Source: Candidatus Subteraquimicrobium carltonvillense
Lineage (GTDB): Bacteria > Actinomycetota > Aquicultoria > Subteraquimicrobiales > Subteraquimicrobiaceae
Assembly (NCBI GenBank): GCA_002339355.1
Contig: DDKQ01000036.1
Coordinates: 1 to 8,521, forward strand
Length of the DNA stretch: 8,521 nucleotides
Direction: 5' to 3'
The translations under genes and the position numbers were made by a program. A model generated the notes under the pieces. The model was given only the letters and a program-made list of their open reading frames with translations, was not told the DNA's origin and ran no database searches. Shown one piece after another: positions 1 through 6,508 of this stretch. How positions within the stretch are numbered: position 1 is the stretch's first letter; each line of letters opens with the position of its first letter.

Positions 1-588
1 TTTTACATGAGGCAACAAGTAGGCAAGCCATGAAGATCTTCTCGACTCTCCTTGGAAGCATTAAGACACCGAATAGAGCCAAGAAAAGAAGAAGGAATTT
101 GAGCATTTCCCCTTTTGCAAAAAAGTTCAAACCGAAACCAAGAGTGGATTTGACGAATCCTAAGCCTCCATGCAACCAGGCAGATAAATTGAAGGGCGTG
201 TGAACAAGCTTAGGTTTCACCGCAAAATAATGGATCATGAAGAAAATTGAGAAGCATACCAAAGGTAAAATCCAGATAATTATCCTCTTCCTGTCCCTCG
301 ATGAGACACTAGCCAATAAACCAGCTACGGGAACAAATATCATCAGCTCCCTGGTCAAAACGGCTAGAAGAGCAAAAAGGGCGCTCTCGAACTGCTTATG
401 ATAACAAAAAAGGTCAGAGAGAAGAGAGCGAAGAAAAAACCCCAGTACTCTGCAAAGGAGAACCAAAAGCTCATGGCGGCATAAAGCAGATATGGAGCCA
501 GTAAAAATGATGCCAACAAAGCCCATTCATCATGGATGAATTTCCTCGCAAAAATGAATGCAGAACAGATACAGAGCAAAGAAAAAAA
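1..588 (-). pseudogene. Continuation of the GT-C-like membrane protein in shifted frames, cut by the window edge
   Basis: Between about 588 and 408 the coding pattern continues in the +1 frame, reading SLLCICSAFIFARKFIHDEW and then a strongly hydrophobic stretch ending in FAEYWGFFFALFSLTFF. From about 408 to position 1 it returns to the original frame, reading CYHKQFESALFALLAVLTRE, LMIFVPVAGLLAS and three more likely membrane spans, with no stop before the edge. The ALFALLAVLTREL segment resembles the repeated helix found in polytopic GT-C glycosyltransferases. Each frame change sits on a homopolymer: A8 at 582-589, one base too many, and A6 at 406-411, one base too few. Correcting both would give one protein of at least 421 residues from the GTG at 1264. 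As written, the frame-0 piece alone could be read from 672 to 364. It is either a genuine pseudogene or an assembly or sequencing artefact. Confidence 0.6.
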
Positions 589-1264
589 AGGTAAAGGCAT
601 AATTGAGATAGGTACCATTGGCGGGCAAAAGAGTTGACCAAATCCAAAAAATTGTCGGTAATCGCCAACCAAAAATGGCTGGAGGATTACCAGTTAACCT
701 TCGGTCTTGATCGAAAGCCATCCCAAAGGCTGGATAATAGCCATGCCCTCTTTTCATAAGGTAAAAGGTCTTGAGGTAAAGGAATCCATCGAAGGCGTAT
801 CCTTCAGGGGTAGGCTCAAAGGAGACCCTCTTGAGAACAAAGGTATTAAGGATGGTAGCATTCACAACGAAGGACAAAAGAATGAAAATCAATAATGAAT
901 AAAGAACGAATTTTCGCCTTCCAGCCATACAAAGTTTTACGGAGAATGCAGAACCTAATATGGCAATCAAGCCCTGAATGAGAGAGAGACCGATTTTAGG
1001 AATGAATAAGAGGTAGAATAAGGTAGGTGTATATTTAAACAAAAAACATCCAATAAAAGCAGTTGTGAACCCTAAAAGTGTTCCCTTCCCCAAATCTTTA
1101 ACGAACAACCCCACGAAGAGACCAACGATAAAGGGGATAAAAAAATCTTGGACCGAAGGTGTAATAAAAACCAATACACTATAGAGTAGTAAACCCGCTC
1201 CTATGATAAGTGCTATATTTAAAATATTTTTTAGTGACCGGCAACTAGTGGGAGTATTCTTCAC
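530..1264 (-). CDS. N-terminal part of a GT-C-like integral membrane glycosyltransferase (frame-disrupted)
   Basis: A 244-residue open frame beginning at GTG, 24 bp after disA; an in-frame stop just upstream rules out a longer start, and the ribosome site is weak. Residues 14-35, 41-57, 62-78, about 82-108 and 118-142 are hydrophobic and likely membrane spans. The first four form a compact N-terminal membrane module. The span at 118-142 is followed by a non-membrane stretch of about 60 residues (FDGFLYLKTFYLMKRGHGYYP, then GNPPAIFGWRLPTIFW at 192-207). This pattern resembles the first external loop of GT-C enzymes that use polyprenyl-linked sugars, with D159 in the region where the catalytic acid is usual. 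From residue 226 a run of eight T's on the coding strand throws the frame; the last residues, ending HFCEEIHP, are probably out of frame. The real protein continues in another frame to the left edge. The family assignment rests on topology and motif feel, not on a strong signature. Confidence 0.6.
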   Translation of the reverse strand: MKNTPTSCRSLKNILNIALIIGAGLLLYSVLVFITPSVQDFFIPFIVGLFVGLFVKDLGKGTLLGFTTAFIGCFLFKYTPTLFYLLFIPKIGLSLIQGLIAILGSAFSVKLCMAGRRKFVLYSLLIFILLSFVVNATILNTFVLKRVSFEPTPEGYAFDGFLYLKTFYLMKRGHGYYPAFGMAFDQDRRLTGNPPAIFGWRLPTIFWIWSTLLPANGTYLNYAFTFFFFALYLFCIHFCEEIHP

Positions 1265-1288
1265 TTTTCACTTTTTATAAATGCGGGG

Positions 1289-2365
1289 TTAAATATATCT
1301 TTCGAGCAGATGATATTCCTTCAATTTCCTAAGACCCTCTTGGATGGCTTTTGCTCGCACTTCTCCGACTCCATCTACATCGTCTAGATCTTTGATGCCT
1401 GCGTTGAGAACAGCCTGTAAGCTCTTGAACTTATCCACGATCTTATTGACCACGGACATGGGGAGACGCGGAATTTTTCTTAAGCACCTATATCCACGAG
1501 GGTGAACCGCCGAATCTAGGATGTTCACTGGACCCTCATAGCCCAGAACCTGACAGAATTCCATCATATCCAAAAGTTGCTCCGGTGAAAGCTTTAAGAG
1601 CTCTTGCCTCATGCGCTGGGCCCGCTGGCTATCTCGGCAATAATCCTTGATGACAAGCAGTCTTTCCTCCTCTACATTGGCCATGAGTTCATCCAGCTGC
1701 ATCTTGATTAATCTGCCCTCCACACCAAGCTCGGTTATGTACCGTTCGATTTCTCGAGAGACTCTTTCCACCATCTCCGCTCTCTGAAGTACGGTTGAGA
1801 CGTCCGAGAGGGTAACCAAATCTTCAAATTCCAAAGCACTGAGATTGGAGAGTACCTGATCCAACCGGGTTTTATATCTCTCTAAAGTCTGAAGAGCCTG
1901 ATTGGCTTTGGATAAAATTACCCGCAAATCCAATAGGACATATTTCATATCATTGACGTATAGGGAGACCACGTCTCGCTTCTGGGAAATAGAGATCACT
2001 AAGGCTTTAGTTTGCTTAGCCACACGTTCAGCCGTTCGATGTCGCATTCCCGTCTCACTGGTGGGTAGGGAAGAATCCGGAACCAGATGAACATTTGCTC
2101 TTAAGATGCGCTTAACCTCCGAATCCAAGATTATTGCGCCATCCATCTTCGCCAGCTCAAAGAGCTTCAGAGAAGTGAACTTACAATCCAACTCGAAACC
2201 ACCATCGCAGAGCTTTAGAACATCTTCCATATCACCGATGACGATCAATGCACCCGTCTTGGCATCGATTATATGCTCCAAAGCCTCTCTCAACTCGGTT
2301 CCGGGAGCAACCTTTTTGACGGCTTCCATTAAGAGTTGTTCTTTCTTCAATTTTCTTCTTGCCAT
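1289..2365 (-). CDS. disA: DisA, diadenylate cyclase / DNA integrity scanning protein
   Basis: Octameric enzyme that condenses two ATP into cyclic di-AMP and senses branched DNA through its C-terminal domain. From ATG at 2365 the product has 358 residues, matching the 357-360 typical of DisA. The N-terminal DAC domain carries the catalytic DGA triad at residues 75-77 and the nucleotide-binding GMRHRTA segment with RHR at 108-110. A helical linker follows at about 130-290. A RuvA-like helix-hairpin-helix domain occupies 298-348, with GVGEVRA at 332-338. The alternative GTG at 2395 (368 residues, GTGA overlap with the radA stop) lacks a Shine-Dalgarno, whereas the ATG at 2365 has GAGG 5 nt upstream (2371-2374). 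Whole-length similarity to Bacillus DisA is high by eye. The downstream gene begins 24 bp after the TAA stop with no terminator between, so the transcript probably continues. Confidence 0.96.
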   Translation of the reverse strand: MARRKLKKEQLLMEAVKKVAPGTELREALEHIIDAKTGALIVIGDMEDVLKLCDGGFELDCKFTSLKLFELAKMDGAIILDSEVKRILRANVHLVPDSSLPTSETGMRHRTAERVAKQTKALVISISQKRDVVSLYVNDMKYVLLDLRVILSKANQALQTLERYKTRLDQVLSNLSALEFEDLVTLSDVSTVLQRAEMVERVSREIERYITELGVEGRLIKMQLDELMANVEEERLLVIKDYCRDSQRAQRMRQELLKLSPEQLLDMMEFCQVLGYEGPVNILDSAVHPRGYRCLRKIPRLPMSVVNKIVDKFKSLQAVLNAGIKDLDDVDGVGEVRAKAIQEGLRKLKEYHLLERYI

Positions 2366-2374
2366 GTTCACCTC
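2363..2374 (-). promoter_or_regulatory. Ribosome binding site deciding the disA start
   Basis: GAGG (2374-2371), extendable to GAGGTGA, precedes ATG (2365-2363) by 5 nt. The competing GTG at 2395 that overlaps the radA stop has no purine-rich site in front. The resulting protein length matches known DisA. Confidence 0.7.
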
Positions 2375-2391
2375 TTCCCCGAATTTACGCT

Positions 2392-3774
2392 TCACTCCAA
2401 TATCGCGAGAGCTTGCTTCACGGTTTCCACTGGAAAGATTTCCATATCACCATGAACCCCTTCGCTTTCCCGAGGTCCGCCTGGAGTGGAATCCTTTGGG
2501 ACCGAATGGGGTAAGATAGCTCTCTTAAATCCAAGTTTAGTAGATTCCTTTAGTCTCCGTTCGACATGGCTCACGAATCTGACTTCCCCGGTGAGTCCCA
2601 CCTCACCGAAGACCACCACATCCGAAGGAATAGTCACATTTTTTCGCGCCGATGCCACGGCCAATATCATCCCCAAATCTACACCAGGCTCCGTGATTCT
2701 CACACCACCAGCGACGTTCACATAGACGTCTTGATTCTCCAATCGCAACCCGACTCTTCTCTCCAACACCGCCAAGCTCAAAGTAAGTCTATTGAAATCC
2801 AAACCCGTCGATAGACGGCGAGGGATGGTTAAATACGAAGGAGTCACCAAAGCTTGTAATTCGACTAAAAGGGGGCGGGTTCCTTCCATTGTAGCCACCA
2901 CCACGGAACCAGAAACATCCGCAGTCCTCTGGGTAAGAAATAGGGCAGAAGGATCGGTGATCTCTCTCAACCCAGAGTTGGTCATCTCAAAAACACCGAT
3001 TTCATTGGTCGAGCCGTATCTATTCTTTACCGCCCGGATGATTCGATAAGATTGTTGAGTTTCACCCTCAAAATAAAGGACTGTATCCACAATATGCTCA
3101 AGCACACGAGGTCCAGCGATTGATCCCTCCTTTGTTACATGTCCCACGAGAAAAGCGGGTAACCCCTTACTCTTCGCAATCTGAAGTAGATAGGTAGTGC
3201 ATTCCCGAACTTGACTGACGCTACCGGGAGCGGAGGGGACATCGGGATGAAACATCGTCTGTATGGAGTCGATCACCAAAAGGACGGGGTTTAAAGCTTC
3301 GATCTCCCCTCGGATGCGTTCCATATCGGTTTCGGGGAGGATATAAAGGTTTTCGGAGAGCGTTCCCAGCCTCTCCGCCCTCATTCGGATCTGGCGTGAG
3401 GATTCTTCCCCGGAGACGAGTAAGACCAGACCAACTGTCTGCGCCACGTTGCTAGATGATTGGAGGAGGAGGGTTGACTTACCCACACCCGGTTCTCCAC
3501 CAATTAAGATTAGAGAACCGGGGACTATCCCTCCACCCAAAACCCGATCGAATTCTGGAATGCCCGTGGTATATCGTTCTTCGCCTAAGGTTGGGATCGT
3601 TGTGATTTGTTGAGGAGTTTGTGGAGAGGATTTCCATTTAAAAACGGTGGAGGAGTCATCTAATGGCTCCTCCACCATCGTGTTCCAACCCCCGCAATCG
3701 GGACATCTTCCCATCCACTTGGGAGAAAGGTAACCGCACTGCTGACACCTGACTACATATCTTGCCTTGGTCAT
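2392..3774 (-). CDS. radA: DNA repair protein RadA (Sms), branch-migration ATPase
   Basis: RecA-like ATPase that processes recombination intermediates and extends D-loops during DNA repair. The 460-residue product is full length for the family. An N-terminal C4 zinc finger has cysteines at residues 10, 13, 24 and 27. The RecA-type ATPase core has Walker A GEPGVGKST at 93-101 and Walker B LLVIDS at 165-170. The RadA-specific KNRFG motif appears as KNRYG at 250-254, a conservative Phe-to-Tyr change. The C-terminal region from about 290 onward is the Lon-protease-like domain (RITEPGVDLGM and FGEVGLTGEVR segments), which lacks protease function in this family. The ATG start overlaps the clpC TGA as ATGA, a sign of translational coupling. 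Its own TGA lies 26 bp before the likely disA start. In mycobacteria and Bacillus, RadA interacts with DisA and lowers c-di-AMP synthesis, so co-expression here fits. Confidence 0.97.
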   Translation of the reverse strand: MTKARYVVRCQQCGYLSPKWMGRCPDCGGWNTMVEEPLDDSSTVFKWKSSPQTPQQITTIPTLGEERYTTGIPEFDRVLGGGIVPGSLILIGGEPGVGKSTLLLQSSSNVAQTVGLVLLVSGEESSRQIRMRAERLGTLSENLYILPETDMERIRGEIEALNPVLLVIDSIQTMFHPDVPSAPGSVSQVRECTTYLLQIAKSKGLPAFLVGHVTKEGSIAGPRVLEHIVDTVLYFEGETQQSYRIIRAVKNRYGSTNEIGVFEMTNSGLREITDPSALFLTQRTADVSGSVVVATMEGTRPLLVELQALVTPSYLTIPRRLSTGLDFNRLTLSLAVLERRVGLRLENQDVYVNVAGGVRITEPGVDLGMILAVASARKNVTIPSDVVVFGEVGLTGEVRFVSHVERRLKESTKLGFKRAILPHSVPKDSTPGGPRESEGVHGDMEIFPVETVKQALAILE

Positions 3775-6221
3775 GCCTCACTCTCACTCGTACTGGTTAC
3801 TTTCTCACCTTCTCGAGCGCGGAAATAAATCTTTCCGTCCGCGGAGTCGACCACAACCACCTGCGAGCTCTTAAACTCACTGCCCAAAATCGCTTCGGAA
3901 AGGGGGTCTTCGACCAAGCGTTGAATGGCTCGCCTCAAAGGTCGGGCGCCGAGAGCTGGATCATAACCCTCTTTGACCAGTACCTCTTTAGCCACATCTG
4001 TGACCTCTATCTTTATATCCTGACTTCGAAGTTGGGTTCTTAATCGATCAAGCATTATATCCACGATCTTTTTTATATCCTCTTTAGTGAGCCCACGGAA
4101 GACGATGATATCATCGACCCGATTGAGAAACTCCGGACGGAATGTTCGCTTGAGTTCGCTAATTATTTTCTCCTTCATATCCTCGTATGAGAGAGTCTCC
4201 TCGGTTGGTTTAGAGAAACCAACTGGAGTGGCCTTCTGGATATACCTAGCTCCGATGTTTGAGGTCATGATTATTATTGAATTCTTGAAATCCACTGTAC
4301 GGCCCTGAGCATCGGTTAGGTGCCCGTCCTCGAGTATTTGAAGGAGAACATTGAATACATCTGGATGTGCCTTTTCTACCTCGTCGAACAAGATCACGGA
4401 GTACGGTCTCCTCCTCACAACTTCGGTGAGCTGGCCCCCTTCCTCGTAACCCACATAACCCGGAGGAGAGCCCACCAATCGGGAAACGGTGTGCTTTTCC
4501 ATATACTCCGACATATCGAGCTGAACCAGTGCATCCTCGTCTCCAAAGAGATATTCAGCAAGAGTCCGAGCAAGTTCAGTTTTCCCCACTCCTGAGGGTC
4601 CCAGAAAGATGAATGAACCCGTGGGCCGTTTAGGATCCTTTAGGCCAGCGCGGGTCCTTCGTATCGCCCGTGAGACGGATTCTATCGCTTCATCTTGGCT
4701 CACCACTCTTTTATGGAGAGCCTCCTCCATTCGAAGTAATTTGGTGCTTTCTTCCTCGGTGAGTCTAAACACGGGTATACCGGTCCAAGCCGACACGATC
4801 TGTGCTATCTCTTCCTCGGTTACTTTGATTTTGGTCTTGGGAATCCATCTCCCCACTTTGGTCCTCTTCTCCGTGATCAATGCCTTTTCCTTATCACGCA
4901 AGCTGGCTGCCTTTTCCAATTGCTTAGCTCCTACAGCTACTTCCTTCTCCCGTTGGATTCGCATGAGTTCTTCCTCAAGCTCGTTAAAATCAGGGGTCGT
5001 CATGCTCTTGATTCTCACCCTAGATGCAGCTTCATCGATCAAATCTATGGCTTTATCCGGGAGATATCTATCAGAAATGTACCTGTGGGCTAAATTCGCC
5101 GCAGCTACCAGCGCGTCGTCGGTAATGTGTACCTGATGATGGGCTTCATATCGATCCCTTAAACCTTTGAGAATTTCGATGGTCTCGGGGACTGTGGACT
5201 CACTAACCAGAATGGGCTGAAATCTCCTCTCCAAAGCTGCATCTTTCTCCACATGCTTTCGATACTCATTGAGGGTGGTGGCTCCAATCGTTTGGAGTTC
5301 ACCCCTCGCCAGAGCGGGCTTTAAAATACTGGCAGCATCGATGGCTCCCTCCGCAGCTCCAGCTCCAACTAGGTTGTGCATCTCATCCACAAAAAGGATG
5401 ATATCCCCGCGTTCCCGAATCTCCTTCATCACCTTCTTCAATCTCTCCTCGAATTCTCCACGGTATTTTGATCCAGCGACGAGGGCACCCAAGTCGAGGG
5501 TATAAATCTGTTTGCCCTTCAGGGTTTGAGGGACGTCGCCCACCGCGATGTACTGTGCCAAACCCTCAACTATAGCGGTCTTGCCCACACCTGGCTCACC
5601 GATGAGTACGGGGTTATTTTTGGTACGACGACTTAAGATTTGCATCACTCTTTCGATTTCCTTCTCCCGACCAATAACGGGATCGAGCTTCTCCTCCTTG
5701 GCCAACTTGGTGAGGTTTCTTCCGAATTCGTCCAATAGCGATGAGCCATAATGTCTTGATCTGCTCCCAGGTGATTTAGAAGCGTAATATCCGCTTAAAA
5801 GCTGAATAATCTCATTTCGAACCCTTTCGAGATCAGCTCCCAAATTGAAGAGAACCCTCGCGGCTATACCCTCACCTTCTCGAATGAGTCCCATAAGGAT
5901 ATGCTCAGTACCAATGTAATTGTGTCCCATCTGAAGAGCTTCTCGAAGAGCGAGTTCCAAAGCCTTTTTCGCCCGGGGGGTAAAGGGGATGTGACCCCTG
6001 GGGACAGAGCTGCCTTCGCCAGTGAGTTCCTCAACCTGAGTTCTGATATCCTCGAGATTTATACCCAAAGCCTTGAGGGCTCTAACTGCGACGCTTTCTT
6101 CCTCTCTGATGAGCCCCAGAAGTAAATGCTCCGTACCGATATAACTCTGGTTGAGCATACGGGCTTCCTCTTGAGCAAAAACTACAACCCGCCGTGCCCT
6201 TTCAGTAAATCGTTCAAACAC
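3771..6221 (-). CDS. clpC: ClpC, ATP-dependent Clp protease AAA+ unfoldase subunit
   Basis: Hexameric cytoplasmic unfoldase that threads damaged or tagged proteins into the ClpP peptidase. With the chosen start the product has 816 residues, close to the roughly 810 of Bacillus ClpC. Two Clp-N repeats occupy about residues 4-145. The first AAA+ module has Walker A GEPGVGKT at 208-215 and Walker B ILFVDEMH at 275-282. A UVR-like coiled-coil middle domain at about 412-453 marks ClpC as opposed to ClpA. The second AAA+ module has Walker A GPSGVGKT at 541-548 and Walker B ILFDEVEKAH at 610-619. A VGF ClpP-docking loop lies at 667-669. The start is taken as GTG at 6221 because GGAGG (6227-6231) sits 5 nt before it and the protein then begins MFERFTERARRVV, like known ClpC proteins. 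An in-frame ATG at 6248 is only about 5 nt from the predicted transcript start and has AAGG abutting it, so it is unlikely. The TGA stop overlaps the radA ATG. No mcsA, mcsB or ctsR precedes it. Confidence 0.97.
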   Translation of the reverse strand: MFERFTERARRVVVFAQEEARMLNQSYIGTEHLLLGLIREEESVAVRALKALGINLEDIRTQVEELTGEGSSVPRGHIPFTPRAKKALELALREALQMGHNYIGTEHILMGLIREGEGIAARVLFNLGADLERVRNEIIQLLSGYYASKSPGSRSRHYGSSLLDEFGRNLTKLAKEEKLDPVIGREKEIERVMQILSRRTKNNPVLIGEPGVGKTAIVEGLAQYIAVGDVPQTLKGKQIYTLDLGALVAGSKYRGEFEERLKKVMKEIRERGDIILFVDEMHNLVGAGAAEGAIDAASILKPALARGELQTIGATTLNEYRKHVEKDAALERRFQPILVSESTVPETIEILKGLRDRYEAHHQVHITDDALVAAANLAHRYISDRYLPDKAIDLIDEAASRVRIKSMTTPDFNELEEELMRIQREKEVAVGAKQLEKAASLRDKEKALITEKRTKVGRWIPKTKIKVTEEEIAQIVSAWTGIPVFRLTEEESTKLLRMEEALHKRVVSQDEAIESVSRAIRRTRAGLKDPKRPTGSFIFLGPSGVGKTELARTLAEYLFGDEDALVQLDMSEYMEKHTVSRLVGSPPGYVGYEEGGQLTEVVRRRPYSVILFDEVEKAHPDVFNVLLQILEDGHLTDAQGRTVDFKNSIIIMTSNIGARYIQKATPVGFSKPTEETLSYEDMKEKIISELKRTFRPEFLNRVDDIIVFRGLTKEDIKKIVDIMLDRLRTQLRSQDIKIEVTDVAKEVLVKEGYDPALGARPLRRAIQRLVEDPLSEAILGSEFKSSQVVVVDSADGKIYFRAREGEKVTSTSESEA

Positions 6222-6231
6222 CTTATCCTCC
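6219..6231 (-). promoter_or_regulatory. Ribosome binding site and GTG start that define clpC
   Basis: GGAGG (6231-6227) is separated by 5 nt from a GTG codon (6221-6219). The site lies inside the longer open frame that starts at ATG 6248, where it would otherwise have to encode PED. The ATG at 6248 has AAGG directly abutting it, too close for normal pairing. This decides the start at 6221. Confidence 0.85.
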
Positions 6232-6259
6232 GGAGTAAAAAAAACCATCCTTTTATTTT

Positions 6260-6289
6260 ATTATTCCCAGCACCGAATCATTCTGTCAA
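6260..6289 (-). promoter_or_regulatory. Sigma-A-type promoter of the clpC-radA-disA operon
   Basis: On the minus strand a perfect -35 box TTGACA (6289-6284) is followed after 18 bp by AATAAT (6265-6260), which matches the -10 consensus in five of six positions. Transcription would start near 6253, giving a leader of about 32 nt to the GTG at 6221. No CtsR heptad repeat, CIRCE or HAIR element is seen at this promoter. Confidence 0.75.
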
Positions 6290-6328
6290 CAGAAACTTAA
6301 AGATTTAACTTTTTCTTGAAGCAAGTTG

Positions 6329-6344
6329 GTTCACCGTTCACGGT
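6329..6344. promoter_or_regulatory. Tandem 7-mer / imperfect palindrome upstream of the clpC promoter
   Basis: GTTCACC (6329-6335) is followed at once by GTTCACG (6336-6342), and ACCGT-TC-ACGGT (6333-6344) forms an imperfect palindrome about 40 bp upstream of the -35 box. This is a possible operator. It does not match the CtsR, HspR, HrcA or ClgR consensus sites as known. Confidence 0.3.
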
Positions 6345-6386
6345 TTAGAGTAATCATATCGAGATTAAGCTCATATTTTATGGGAC

Positions 6387-6469
6387 GGGGTATCCTGGAG
6401 AGTGCATCTTAAGAGAACCGTTAAGCCCCGACAAGTCGGGGCAGCAGCTAGCACTCGGAGGGATGCCCC
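6387..6469. repeat. 83-bp inverted-repeat element with three-way-junction folding potential
   Basis: The ends GGGGTATCC (6387-6395) and GGATGCCCC (6461-6469) pair over 9 positions with one T-G wobble. After a symmetric 4x4 gap, GAGTGC (6400-6405) pairs with GCACTC (6451-6456). Inside are two arms: CTTAA 6408-6412 with TTAAG 6421-6425, and GCCCCGAC 6425-6432 with GTCGGGGC 6435-6442. The second arm would have a CAAG loop on the plus strand or a CUUG tetraloop on the minus strand. There is no adjacent T-run, so it is not a standard terminator. It may be a small mobile repeat (MITE or REP-like) or a structured RNA between lysS and clpC. Confidence 0.6.
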
Positions 6470-6487
6470 AAACAATATAAGCGTTAC

Positions 6488-6505
6488 CAATGTGCGTGAA
6501 CATTG
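6488..6505 (-). terminator. Hairpin directly after lysS, weak terminator candidate
   Basis: CAATGT (6488-6493) and ACATTG (6500-6505) form a 6-bp stem with a 6-nt loop, beginning 3 bp past the lysS stop. The stem is AT-rich and no T-run follows on the minus strand, so intrinsic termination would be inefficient. It may instead protect the 3' end. Confidence 0.25.
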
Positions 6506-6508
6506 CGA

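Noticed and set aside
2106..2519. Plus-strand open frame of 137 codons
   Set aside because: Antisense to disA and the radA 3' end; both opposite-strand genes are unmistakable.
4609..5136. Plus-strand open frame of 175 codons
   Set aside because: It lies entirely antisense to clpC, has low-complexity Ser-rich composition and resembles no protein; it is a shadow of the conserved minus-strand gene.
6425..6442. Rho-independent terminator for lysS
   Set aside because: The GC-rich stem is strong, but no T-run follows on either strand, and it is part of a larger junction structure.
6400..6456. GAGTGC...TAGCACTC resembling a CIRCE (HrcA) operator
   Set aside because: The half-sites are in the reverse order and 45 bp apart instead of TTAGCACTC-N9-GAGTGCTAA; they are better explained as the outer stem of the inverted-repeat element.
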